Source: JBBQZU01 sp041749535 (GTDB taxonomy: Bacteria > Bacteroidota > Bacteroidia > Flavobacteriales_D > Cryomorphaceae). From it: 64,000 bases of DNA. Below, one piece after another: positions 55,236 to 63,792 of this stretch (the stretch's first letter is position 1; each line of letters begins with the position of its first letter). The stretch is taken from contig JBGTBE010000108.1 in the NCBI GenBank assembly GCA_041749535.1, positions 62,001-126,000 on the forward strand. Reading direction: 5' to 3'. The translations under genes and the position numbers were made by a program. The notes below the pieces were generated by a model. That model worked only from the letters and a program-made list of their open reading frames with translations, was not told where the DNA came from and made no database searches.

Positions 55236-55793
55236 ATGCAAAAGTACGTACTCAGCCACTGGTATATCATTTGGATCATCGGAATGGTCTTACTTATAGC
55301 CTTAACCCAGCCAGATGTTAGAACAAAGAAAATTGACATTGTAAGCTTTGACACTGCAGAATCAGCCCAATTATACTTCACCAATATGCGCTCTTTTTTC
55401 TATTTTAAGTCTGAAGAGGGTGGGGGTACATTTGATGTGTATAGACCTAAAGCACAAAAAGATGATAAGATAGACCCCATCCTGCCCTTTGCCATTTACA
55501 GCAATTGGCGCGCGAATGAGACCTACATTAGACTAGACACAGTACCTGATCAAGCAGGCTGGGATCGTGCCGAAATACTATTTGAACAGAAATTGCTATA
55601 TAAAATACCTTTTCCAGAAATCTGGAACGAATCGCAGTATGAATTTGGTAAGGAAATTTATAAGGCCTTGGACAATGAACACTCCATTAGGCTTGTGAAT
55701 AATAATGGCAATAAAGTGGACCTTGATTCGGCTGAACGGCAAAAGGCAAAACAGATTCTCCGAGATTATTTCAAGCTGTTAGGAAAACTATAG
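55236..55793 (+). CDS. unknown membrane-anchored protein
   Basis: A 185-residue protein with an N-terminal membrane anchor (residues 9-24, WYIIWIIGMVLLIALT) and a polar extracytoplasmic domain. The domain has FDTAESAQLYFTNMRSFFY, a charged middle and a C-terminal helix (RQKAKQILRDYFKLLGKL). No family was recognised. It is a lone rightward gene inside the light-response island, with a 6-bp overlap at its end with the convergent DASH gene, so it is probably a real part of the set. Confidence 0.68.
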   Translation: MQKYVLSHWYIIWIIGMVLLIALTQPDVRTKKIDIVSFDTAESAQLYFTNMRSFFYFKSEEGGGTFDVYRPKAQKDDKIDPILPFAIYSNWRANETYIRLDTVPDQAGWDRAEILFEQKLLYKIPFPEIWNESQYEFGKEIYKALDNEHSIRLVNNNGNKVDLDSAERQKAKQILRDYFKLLGKL

Positions 55794-57215
55794 CTTCCAG
55801 ACAGTAGGTACCAAATGAGGTTGTGCATACACTGATGCTTCAAGACCGTGCTCCTTGATGCTTTTGCTATTCAATAACCAAGGTTTGTGAATGAATACAG
55901 CACTGATGTCTTTCAACTCAGGAATCCAATGCTTCACATATTCACCTTCGGGATCGTACCGCTCAGCTTGAGACAAAATATTGAAATACCGGTCACTACG
56001 TGGGTCATTGCCCACACCGGCCACGTATGCCCAGTTGCCCCAGTTGTTGCTTACGTCGTAGTCAATAAGGTGATGCTCAAACCATGTTGCCCCAAATCTC
56101 CAATCCTGCATCATGTCTTTGACTAAGAAACTTGCAACATTCTGCCTGCCTCTGTTGCTCATGAATCCAGTGAACTGCAACTCACGCATATTTGCATCGA
56201 TGAAAGGAATACCTGTTTGCCCTATGCACCATGCATCAAACAAAATCCTGTCATGCTGAATTTTGGGAGGTCTGTTCTGAATTCCTCCTGGCCGAAAAAG
56301 GATTTTACCAAACTTCAATACTACCCATCTGAAATAATCTCTCCATATGAGTTCAAAAATAAGCCAATAGGTAGACTCATTCCGCAATATTGTTTCCTCA
56401 AAGCACACTATTTCATGAAAGATGGCCCTTGCCGAAATGCAACCCAGGGAAAGCCAGGGAGATATTTTGGATGAGTAATCTATGCCTAGCAGTCCATTTC
56501 TGGTTTCTTTGTAGGTCCTAATAAGCTCGCTTTCCCAAACATAATGGTTCAATCGCAACCATGCTTGATTCTCACCACCTTTAAAATTTATGCTTGATGT
56601 GTAGTCATTATGTGGAATGGAGTATCCTAAATCAAAAAGAGTAGGAAGCTCGTTTTTATGATCAATTACCACTGGCAATGTCAACTTTTTGGGTGAAGGG
56701 TAGCAACTCCTTACCTTGCTATATTTCTCCAGGCGCTTTCTAAAATCGGTAAAAACAGTGGGTAAGTCTTCTACGCGCATGGGCAAGTCTGCAACATGGT
56801 ATAAGCTGCTATCGTGAAACAAGCGAAAATCACAAATATGCCGAAGAGAATCCGCAAGGTTCTTCTCCTGAGCCGCTTCTTCTGTACCAATTGCTTTTAG
56901 GGCAAGTACTGCCTTAACCTTATGGCGAATGGCTAGTTCAGTTAGAACCTTTTCAGGGGTCCCTTCCTGGTATAGCAAGGTGCTGCCAATTTTTCTCAAT
57001 TCACCGTTTAGATCAGCAAGACTTTCCAGTAAAAACTTCGCTCGCCTACTGCCCATTCTTCGTATTCCATAGGCTTCGGCATGCACAGATTGCCTATCCA
57101 ATACAAACACCGGTAATACATAGTCATACTCCGTTGAAGCCTTGAACAGTGCTTCATGATCATATAATCTCAAGTCATTTCTAAACCAGACAATACACGT
57201 GCTCATCATCTTCAT
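55788..57215 (-). CDS. DASH-type cryptochrome/photolyase
   Basis: 475 residues with an N-terminal antenna domain (STCIVWFRNDLRLYDHEAL) and C-terminal FAD domain: FTGFMSNRGRQNVASFLVKD, DWRFGATWFEH, DVSNNWGNWAYVAGVGNDPR and DRYFNILSQAERYDPEGEYV. These are DASH signatures. DASH proteins repair UV lesions in single-stranded DNA and may signal light. Three ATGs stand at the start (57215, 57209 and 57206); the first is coupled to the DUF2256 stop (ATGA), so I keep it. Confidence 0.96.
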   Translation of the reverse strand: MKMMSTCIVWFRNDLRLYDHEALFKASTEYDYVLPVFVLDRQSVHAEAYGIRRMGSRRAKFLLESLADLNGELRKIGSTLLYQEGTPEKVLTELAIRHKVKAVLALKAIGTEEAAQEKNLADSLRHICDFRLFHDSSLYHVADLPMRVEDLPTVFTDFRKRLEKYSKVRSCYPSPKKLTLPVVIDHKNELPTLFDLGYSIPHNDYTSSINFKGGENQAWLRLNHYVWESELIRTYKETRNGLLGIDYSSKISPWLSLGCISARAIFHEIVCFEETILRNESTYWLIFELIWRDYFRWVVLKFGKILFRPGGIQNRPPKIQHDRILFDAWCIGQTGIPFIDANMRELQFTGFMSNRGRQNVASFLVKDMMQDWRFGATWFEHHLIDYDVSNNWGNWAYVAGVGNDPRSDRYFNILSQAERYDPEGEYVKHWIPELKDISAVFIHKPWLLNSKSIKEHGLEASVYAQPHLVPTVWKL

Positions 57216-57349
57216 TTATGTGTTTTGCAACGCTGACTGCAGTACTTTACATCGTCCCAAACAAGGGACCACTTCTTGCGCCAAGTAAAGGGTTTGCCGC
57301 ATGTTTTACAGCATTTTGAAGGCAAGTGTTGCTTTTTTACATTCTGCAT
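57212..57349 (-). CDS. DUF2256 small zinc-finger protein
   Basis: A 45-residue protein. The pattern SKCCKTCGKPFTWRKKW and then DDVKYCSQRCK gives the C-x2-C and C-x3-C pairs (C14/C17 and C37/C41), with the Trp-Arg-Lys-Lys-Trp block that marks DUF2256. The family is associated with photolyases. An AGGA-like sequence precedes the ATG at 57349, and its stop overlaps the ATG of the DASH gene (ATGA), so the two are translationally coupled. It is a possible single-strand nucleic-acid-binding partner of DASH, which is inference. Confidence 0.9.
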   Translation of the reverse strand: MQNVKKQHLPSKCCKTCGKPFTWRKKWSLVWDDVKYCSQRCKTHK

Positions 57350-57495
57350 TCCTTCTTGGTTGGGTGGTTTATTAATTCATCTGAATTTGATGGCCCGCGC
57401 ATAATTCTGATTGGATCAATAAGGATGAAAGTAACAATGGCACAACAGTTTGGTTGGTTTCAAATCACTGATTCTCACAATTGGAATTTAATATG

Positions 57496-57533
57496 AAAAA
57501 AAAAACCGCCATCGCTTTAGTTGCGATGGCGGT
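57496..57533 (-). terminator. intrinsic terminator of the FAS1 gene
   Basis: 11-bp stem (ACCGCCATCGC at 57505-57515 with 57523-57533), 7-nt loop, then ten consecutive A on the plus strand, i.e. a T tract on the minus strand. It lies 21 bp past the stop of the FAS1 gene and is well formed. Confidence 0.88.
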
Positions 57534-57553
57534 CTTAATCATTCTATTTTTAT

Positions 57554-59926
57554 TTATCGCGCTATCTGTACTTTCTGAACCACTTGGCTGTTGCCTACAG
57601 TAATGTTCATCAAGTAAAAGCCTGCGGGTACATCGTTCACATCAATGTATTCTCTTGTTAAGCCATTGCTGCGCTGTCCAAGATCTATAGACTTCACATT
57701 CTGACCAAGAAGATTCACAAGATCCACAGTTACTCTGTTAGCACTGCTCAGATCTACATCAAGTGTGAATTGGTAATTGGTAGGATTTGGGAAAACCTTG
57801 ATACTGTTCACAAACTCCATGTGGTCAGTACTTAGGGTTGCTGGAACAAGGACTGCATCAATTACATGCACCACTCCATTGGAAACTTCGATATCTGCAA
57901 CAGTTACTGTCGCGTTTCCATTGGCATTTCCAACCATTACAGCACCCATTTCAATTGTCACTTGAAGTCCTTCTCCATTTAGTGTAGGCAGAATTTGGCC
58001 ATCACTCAAACTTCCTGAAAGGGCTGCAGCGCCAATAACGTGGTAAGTCAAAACTTGAGTAAGAAGACCTGTTGGGTCAGCGAGCAGTGCATCAAGGGTA
58101 GATTGAGGCACGTTTGCGAAAGCTTCATCTGTTGGGGCAAACAATGTAAGGCTTCCCGGTGCATCGAGCGCTCCATCAAGACCTGCCAAAAGCAGCACGG
58201 ACTCAAGGGTGTTGTGCACAGAGCTTGTGCGCACCACGTCCCATATAGTAGCCGGTCCAGAGCATGTCAATGTTGGAAAGCCATTGTCAACTTGCTGATT
58301 GGGAGAAGCATCACCACAAAAACCTACTTCCTGAATTCCAAGGATATACGTGCCATCTTCTGGGCAGATCCAGGTAATTTCGCATCCTTGAGCCTGAGCG
58401 ATTAGTTCATTCGCTTCGTTGAGCACTGAAAGTTCAGCATCCCACGAACCTGCGCCAGGACCATCACAGATAGAAAACGTATAAGTAATCCCTGCTTCAA
58501 AACTTTCTACGATGTATGATTCGCTCGCCCATGCTTCAAAATCTGTAATTTGATTTACAGGACAATCTCCATTGGCGTCTGGAACTGGTGCACCACCAAA
58601 CAAGGTGTTAAAGTTGTTGTAAGGTCCGGAAGCAAAGTCTGTACAAGGGGCAGCTTCTGGAACCAATACTGCATTGATAACATGAACTACTCCATTATCG
58701 GCAACTAAATCGGCAACTGTTACCTGAGCATCATTGATAAATACGTTTCCACCTACAATAGAAACAACCACTGGTTGTCCTTGCAATGTAATGATCTCTT
58801 GACCATCAGAGAGTGAACCAGATAGTGCAACTGCTCCTACAACGTGATATAAAAGTACATCTGTGAGCGCTCCTGAAGGATCGGCAATCAAAGCATCGAG
58901 TACACCATCAGGAAGTGCCGCAAAAGCTGCATCAGTAGGGGCAAATAATGTGAACGCGCCTGGGTTGCTTAGCACTCCATCCAGGCCTGCAAGTCCAATA
59001 GCTGTTTCAAGGGTAGTGTGGTCTGCGCTGTTTACCACAATATCCCAAATGCTATTTTGCAACACAACACCCGTACAAGTGAGAGTTGGATAACCATTAT
59101 TCGTTTCGAGGTTAGAAGATTCATCTCCACAGAAACCAACTTCTTGAACACCTATAAGGTATGTACCGCTGCCTGGCGAAGTCCACGTTAATGAACATCC
59201 TTCCACTGAAGCCACTACTACACCTTCAAGTGTCGAAACAGTCAATTCTGCATCCCAAGTACCGGCGCCAGGACCATCACAAATTGAAAATGTGTATTCT
59301 ATACCTTCAACAAAATTATTTACTGTATATTGCTCAGATGCCCATGCTTCAAAAGTTGTAATCTGGTTCACCGGACACACTCCATCCACAGAGTTTGGAG
59401 CACCGCCAAAAATGGTGTTGAAGTCAATATAAGGACCCGCAGCAAAATCGGTACAAACCAGTACAGGCAATAGCACCCCATTGATCACGTGAAGCACTCC
59501 ATTTTCACCATCCAAATTTGCAGCAGTTACTTGGGCATCATTAATAAATACAGTACCGCCTACAATACTCACTCCTACGTCCTGACCTTGAAGCGTTGTC
59601 CAACTCTGTCCATCTGCCAAATTGCCAGAAAAAACGATTTGACCAAGTACGTGGTACAATAAAATTTGGGTTAAATCTCCTGAAGGATCGGCGAGCAACT
59701 CATCAATTACATCCTGACCAAGAGCCGCGAATGCAGCGTCGTCAGGAGCAAAAACAGTGAGCGAAGCCCCACCATCATTCAAGGCTCCATCGAGTCCAGC
59801 TGCCAGCACAGCGGCTTCCAAAGTGTTGTGATTTGGACTGTCTTGTATAATTTGCCATACAGTTTGCGACTGTCCACTCATTGCGATGCCGCAAATTGCT
59901 GCGACCAAGAGTATAAGTTTTCTCAT
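57554..59926 (-). CDS. secreted FAS1 (fasciclin) repeat adhesin with T9SS tail
   Basis: 790 residues, with a signal peptide ending near SGQSQ. Three FAS1 domains begin near 24, 293 and 558, each with LFAPTD-like and TYHV(I/L)G/LLYHVLG-like motifs (SLTVFAPDDAAFAAL, AFTLFAPTDAAFAAL, SLTLFAPTDEAFANV). They are separated by two copies of a roughly 110-residue domain containing EAWASE.Y.V and YTFSICDGPGAG.WDAEL, with conserved Cys. The C-terminus (KVFPNPTNYQF, LLGQNVKSIDLG, AGFYLMNI) is a T9SS type A tail. It is probably an adhesion or matrix protein. A lone gene in the island, with its own terminator. Confidence 0.92.
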   Translation of the reverse strand: MRKLILLVAAICGIAMSGQSQTVWQIIQDSPNHNTLEAAVLAAGLDGALNDGGASLTVFAPDDAAFAALGQDVIDELLADPSGDLTQILLYHVLGQIVFSGNLADGQSWTTLQGQDVGVSIVGGTVFINDAQVTAANLDGENGVLHVINGVLLPVLVCTDFAAGPYIDFNTIFGGAPNSVDGVCPVNQITTFEAWASEQYTVNNFVEGIEYTFSICDGPGAGTWDAELTVSTLEGVVVASVEGCSLTWTSPGSGTYLIGVQEVGFCGDESSNLETNNGYPTLTCTGVVLQNSIWDIVVNSADHTTLETAIGLAGLDGVLSNPGAFTLFAPTDAAFAALPDGVLDALIADPSGALTDVLLYHVVGAVALSGSLSDGQEIITLQGQPVVVSIVGGNVFINDAQVTVADLVADNGVVHVINAVLVPEAAPCTDFASGPYNNFNTLFGGAPVPDANGDCPVNQITDFEAWASESYIVESFEAGITYTFSICDGPGAGSWDAELSVLNEANELIAQAQGCEITWICPEDGTYILGIQEVGFCGDASPNQQVDNGFPTLTCSGPATIWDVVRTSSVHNTLESVLLLAGLDGALDAPGSLTLFAPTDEAFANVPQSTLDALLADPTGLLTQVLTYHVIGAAALSGSLSDGQILPTLNGEGLQVTIEMGAVMVGNANGNATVTVADIEVSNGVVHVIDAVLVPATLSTDHMEFVNSIKVFPNPTNYQFTLDVDLSSANRVTVDLVNLLGQNVKSIDLGQRSNGLTREYIDVNDVPAGFYLMNITVGNSQVVQKVQIAR

Positions 59927-60278
59927 TTTAATTAAGGTTTAAGTTTGATTTAAAAAATAAAGAGAAACTTCTGTTTCCCTTGCAAAAGTAACAAGGCAGG
60001 TTAGTTATTGTTTTGCATTTCTGACATTTGGTTGAACAGTATCTTGAATTTACAGGATTTTTAAAATGAATCATTTGACCCTTAAATGATACAAAATTTT
60101 ATCTCAAATATGATTAATATACTGATTATCTAATATTTAACATGTCTATTTAGGAAATATTAAAAACGTCAAAACTTAAGATTGTTGGAGTCTTGGGATT
60201 GTCAGAATGCTAATTTTGTTTAGTCTTTTAACTTTTATTAGAATCAATAGGCTTAGCATCTCTGCGTAAGAAGCTAAC
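59927..60278. other. 352-bp intergenic region upstream of the FAS1 gene
   Basis: AT-rich gap between the FAS1 gene start and the photolyase end; both are leftward, so it must contain the FAS1 promoter. A minus-strand TACTTTTG (59983-59990, matching TAnnTTTG) would give a leader of about 50 nt. No small gene, tRNA or structured RNA was recognised. Confidence 0.6.
59983..59990 (-). promoter_or_regulatory. putative -7 box (TACTTTTG) for the FAS1 gene
   Basis: Minus-strand match to TAnnTTTG, about 56 nt upstream of the FAS1 ATG; no -33 element was clear. Confidence 0.35.
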
Positions 60279-61601
60279 TCAAATGGGCCTTCTCAAAGCA
60301 TCTTTGTAAGTGCTTAGCGCGCGCTCACGCGCCACTTTGTGATCCAATATTGGTTTCGGATAGTTCTTGGTGCCGTATTCAGTAACCCATCGCGCTATGT
60401 ATTCCTTTTTGGGGTCGAACTTTTGGGACTGCAACTCAGGATTAAATACCCTGAAGTAAGGGGCTGCATCGCATCCACTACCTGCTGCCCATTGCCATCC
60501 TCCATTGTTGGCTGCCAAATCAAAATCCAGGAGCTTTGAAGCAAAATAAGCCTCACCCCAGCGCCAGTCAATGAGCAGATGTTTGGTAAGGAAGCTCGCC
60601 ACGATCATCCGCACCCTATTGTGCATGAATCCTGTTGTATTCAACTCTCTCATTCCGGCATCCACTATTGGATATCCTGTGCAGCCTTCGCACCATGCGT
60701 CAAATTCTTCAGGATTGTTTCTCCATTGTATGCGGTCGTAATCTGCTTTGAAGGCGTGGTCTATGCGATCTGGAAAATGCCATATTATTACTTGATAAAA
60801 ATTCCGCCATATCAATTCATTCAACCAACTATCACTATGGTTGAGCGCCACTTTCGTTAATGCACGGATGCTTAGTGTTCCGAAACGCAGATGAATTCCC
60901 AATTTAGATGTCTGCCCTTTTGCCGGCAGGTCGCGCATTTTGCTATACTCAGAAAGAAGGTTGGTGTCGACCAACCTTGGTGGATAGTCAAATTCCATAG
61001 ATTCGAACCCCATGGAAGCCAAAGAAGGAAAGGCTGCCGGACTGCATTTTTGAAACTTATCGAAGTATGGACTGCAAGGCAAAGGCTCCAGCATAACATC
61101 AGTGAGCATGGACCGCCATTTTCTGCTGAATGGTGTGTATACTACATATGGGTTTCCATCTTCTTTTACCACTTCGTTTGTATCAAATATTACTTGATCC
61201 TTAAACGAATGAAATTCTATGTCATTCTTTTTTAGAAGGGATTCTATCAGCGCATCTCTCTTTCTCGCATAGGGTTCATAATCTCTATTCGTGTATACCG
61301 CTTGGACGTGGTACTCAGTCAACAATTGCTTCCATATAGCTTCGGGATGCCCATATCTCATAACCAATTCACTGCCAAAAGAACGCAGCATGGTACTCAG
61401 CTTATTCAGTTCCTGATGTATAAACTGAACCCTTAAGTCCTTCGGGTTCTCCAATCTGTCGAGTATCTTCTTATCGAAAATAAAGATTGGAACCACAGGT
61501 AATCCAGACCTAAGCGCATGGTGCAGGCCTACATTGTCTTCCAATCGCAAATCGCGCCTGAACCAATAAAACGCTACTGCACTTGGTTTACTCATCGTCA
61601 C
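60279..61601 (-). CDS. class I photolyase/cryptochrome-family protein (CPD photolyase type)
   Basis: 440 residues: antenna domain with FYWFRRDLRLEDNVGLHHAL, then FAD domain with WCEGCTGYPIVDAGMRELNTTG, FMHNRVRMIVASFLTKHLLIDW, and NNGGWQWAAGSGCDAAPYFRVF split over residues near 380-400. The NNGGWQW and Trp-rich FAD pocket match class I CPD photolyases. It reverts cyclobutane pyrimidine dimers with blue light. It overlaps the flavin reductase gene by 4 bp (ATGA) and is the last of a six-gene operon with pterin and flavin genes. Confidence 0.94.
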   Translation of the reverse strand: MTMSKPSAVAFYWFRRDLRLEDNVGLHHALRSGLPVVPIFIFDKKILDRLENPKDLRVQFIHQELNKLSTMLRSFGSELVMRYGHPEAIWKQLLTEYHVQAVYTNRDYEPYARKRDALIESLLKKNDIEFHSFKDQVIFDTNEVVKEDGNPYVVYTPFSRKWRSMLTDVMLEPLPCSPYFDKFQKCSPAAFPSLASMGFESMEFDYPPRLVDTNLLSEYSKMRDLPAKGQTSKLGIHLRFGTLSIRALTKVALNHSDSWLNELIWRNFYQVIIWHFPDRIDHAFKADYDRIQWRNNPEEFDAWCEGCTGYPIVDAGMRELNTTGFMHNRVRMIVASFLTKHLLIDWRWGEAYFASKLLDFDLAANNGGWQWAAGSGCDAAPYFRVFNPELQSQKFDPKKEYIARWVTEYGTKNYPKPILDHKVARERALSTYKDALRRPI

Positions 61602-62227
61602 AATTTTGCAGATTTAGCGTAAGGCTTGGCATATTGATAACGGTCGGGAGGCGCAACACGGTTATAACCATCTAATGACGAAATGGCGACGATATCTGCC
61701 TTATCAAGATGAATGTATCCATCACTGCCGAGCAGGTGCTCATCAAGATGAATAGATTCTATGCTACCGACAAGCATTCGTGTATTATTTGAACGAATAT
61801 GTATTTCTTCTTGCAGAGAGCATGCGAGTTTCAGTGGACTTTCTTCGACAAATGGAGCCAAAAAACCGTTATGAAATGCTGCTTTAAAAGAGCATGCTTC
61901 AAACTCTGAAACTTCCACAGGGTAGCGCGCTGAGGTCTGATGCGCTCGCTCATGCATGCTGTGCGAAATGGCGTTAACTGTATAAAATCCCGAATTTAGT
62001 ATATTCTGGTAGGTGTGTCGTTCATTTTCCACTGGCCTAGTAATTATACCAATCAGTGGTGGGTTGGATCCGACGTGAACAACTGATGAGAACACCGCCA
62101 GATTGAGAAAACCATCAGCGCTGATGGTGCCAACCATGTTTGCAGCTTTGTAGCCCGTAATGGAACTGATGAGCGTTGCGCGGTATTGCTTTTCAAAACC
62201 TTTTATATCGACTGCGCCAATTACCAT
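61598..62227 (-). CDS. flavin reductase-like FMN-binding protein
   Basis: 209 residues from the ATG at 62227, which overlaps the SDR stop (TGATG); the longer frame to 62287 lies inside the SDR gene. It has the flavin reductase-like split-barrel patterns ISSITGYKAANMVGTISADGF-type and LAVFSSVVHVGSNPPLIGI, IITRPVENERHTYQNIL. The family binds FMN and reduces flavins with NAD(P)H. In this operon it could supply reduced flavin to the downstream photolyase; this is inferred from context. Confidence 0.88.
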   Translation of the reverse strand: MVIGAVDIKGFEKQYRATLISSITGYKAANMVGTISADGFLNLAVFSSVVHVGSNPPLIGIITRPVENERHTYQNILNSGFYTVNAISHSMHERAHQTSARYPVEVSEFEACSFKAAFHNGFLAPFVEESPLKLACSLQEEIHIRSNNTRMLVGSIESIHLDEHLLGSDGYIHLDKADIVAISSLDGYNRVAPPDRYQYAKPYAKSAKL

Positions 62228-62934
62228 CACAAATTTTGTATAGCACCCATGCCGCCATCTACACCAATAATCTGACCTGTGATCCATGTGGCTTGATCGC
62301 TGAGTAAAAAACCAGCCATGGCAGCTCCGTCGTAGGGTGTACCTACCTTCTTCAGGGCATGCCTGTTCTTGCTGGACTCCTTTTTGGCATCTGTATTCAG
62401 CAGTTTCTCAGCCATAGGTGTATCGCTGAGTGAAAGTGCAATCGCATTTACCCTTATAGCAGGGGCCAACTCAGCACTCAACGCCTTGGTAAGGCCTTCA
62501 ATCCCGCCTTTCGCAGCTGAAACTGATGCGTGAAACGTCAACCCTCTTTGAACTGCAACTGAACTAAACAAAACTATAGCACCTCCACCCGCCTCCTTCA
62601 ATTTAGGAAGGGCTGCCTGAATGGTGTTCACTGCACCAAGTGTATTCACTTTAAAATCTTCCAAAAAGTCTTCGTTCTTCAACCGGTGAAATGGTTTCAA
62701 ATTGATGCTGCCGCCTAGATATGCTACTCCGTGTATTTTTTCCGGAAGAAAACTCCAGTCGGCATCTTCTCTGGTTGCATCAATGTTGTGTACGTGTAGC
62801 GCTGCAGTTCCATCAATACGCTCTGTGGCATTTCTCGAGGCAACGAAGACCACATGACCACTTCCCAACAAGGTATCGGTAAGCGCTTTACCGATACCCG
62901 TTGTTCCTCCAACTATTAAGAAAGTTTTATACAT
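62227..62934 (-). CDS. SDR-family protein lacking the catalytic tyrosine
   Basis: A 235-residue classical-length SDR with nucleotide motif GGTTGIGKAL (9-18), NTLGAVN (Asn97 region), FSSVAV with Ser125, Lys142 in the YxxxK position, and TGQIIGVDGGMGA. The Tyr of the Asn-Ser-Tyr-Lys tetrad is Val138: FHASVSAAKGG, read GTT at the codon, so not a sequencing guess in translation. The fold and substrate loop look intact, so the protein could bind a pterin or nucleotide without normal catalysis. Sepiapterin-reductase-like function is the obvious context-based idea. Its start overlaps the small upstream gene's stop (TAATG). Confidence 0.88.
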   Translation of the reverse strand: MYKTFLIVGGTTGIGKALTDTLLGSGHVVFVASRNATERIDGTAALHVHNIDATREDADWSFLPEKIHGVAYLGGSINLKPFHRLKNEDFLEDFKVNTLGAVNTIQAALPKLKEAGGGAIVLFSSVAVQRGLTFHASVSAAKGGIEGLTKALSAELAPAIRVNAIALSLSDTPMAEKLLNTDAKKESSKNRHALKKVGTPYDGAAMAGFLLSDQATWITGQIIGVDGGMGAIQNL

Positions 62935-63104
62935 TAATTTTTTCCGAGATTCTCAATCTCTTTCATTACGCTTTCAGCTTCTGCATGCAATTTATCAGAC
63001 CCTGCGCGGTCTATATGAGAAATTCTATACGCTTCTTCAAGCATTTTCTTGTATTTCTTCTCAAGCTTTTGAACTGGAGTTTCCCTCTTAAACATACCAA
63101 ACAT
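62934..63104 (-). CDS. Lacal_2735-like small protein
   Basis: A 56-residue protein: MFGMFKRETPVQKLEKKYKK, then MLEEAYRISHIDRAGSDKLH and a helical end EAESVMKEIENLGKN. It matches my memory of the Lacal_2735 family of Bacteroidota, of unknown function. The start at 63104 is one base from the end of folE; its stop overlaps the SDR start (TAATG). It is a bridge in the operon. Predicted entirely helical and charged. Confidence 0.85.
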   Translation of the reverse strand: MFGMFKRETPVQKLEKKYKKMLEEAYRISHIDRAGSDKLHAEAESVMKEIENLGKN

Positions 63105-63105
63105 A

Positions 63106-63792
63106 TCAGTCTAGGTATTTGAAAAATTCATTCCTCACTTCAGGATCCTTGAATTTGCCATGGTAAGAGCTAGTCACGGTGCTACTGCTTTGGTCTTCAA
63201 CGCCTCTTATTGAAACACACATATGACGGGCATCAAGCACCACAGCCACATCTTCAGTCTCCAGCATCAACTTCAACTCTTCAGCTATTTGCACAGTAAG
63301 CCGCTCCTGAACCTGCGGCCTTTTCGAGAAATACTCAACAATTCGGTTTATTTTTGAAAGACCAATCACCTTTCCGCTAGAGATATAAGCCACGTGAGCC
63401 ACTCCAAGAATGGGTACAAAATGGTGCTCGCAAAATGATTTAACAGTGACATTCTTCTCAACAAGCATTTCATTGTACCGATACTTATTATCAAATAAAG
63501 CCACCTTAGGCTTATTTGCTGGATTCAGCCCGCTGAATACTTCCTTAATATACATCTTAGCCACGCGTTTCGGTGTACCCTTCAGGCTATCATCGGTGAG
63601 GTCAAGGCCCATGGTGTGCATGATCTGCTCAAAATGATACGCTATTCTGGCCATTTTCTGGTCGTCACTCATATCAAAAGCATCGGCTCTTATGGGTGTT
63701 GCAAGCGAACTTAAGAGATGTTCATCACCGAGAATATCCTCAATATTTATTTCTTCATTCTCCAACTTCAACGAAATTCCGTTCTGTTTCAT
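63106..63792 (-). CDS. folE: GTP cyclohydrolase I
   Basis: Converts GTP to 7,8-dihydroneopterin triphosphate, the first pterin step. At 228 residues it has the usual length, with FCEHHFVPILGVAHVAYI (zinc and catalytic His), GLSKINRIVEYF, RPQVQERLTVQIA and DARHMCVSIRGV. The start overlaps the upstream PTPS-like gene by 38 bp. It heads a coupled run folE-Lacal_2735-SDR-flavin reductase-photolyase. Confidence 0.97.
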   Translation of the reverse strand: MKQNGISLKLENEEINIEDILGDEHLLSSLATPIRADAFDMSDDQKMARIAYHFEQIMHTMGLDLTDDSLKGTPKRVAKMYIKEVFSGLNPANKPKVALFDNKYRYNEMLVEKNVTVKSFCEHHFVPILGVAHVAYISSGKVIGLSKINRIVEYFSKRPQVQERLTVQIAEELKLMLETEDVAVVLDARHMCVSIRGVEDQSSSTVTSSYHGKFKDPEVRNEFFKYLD

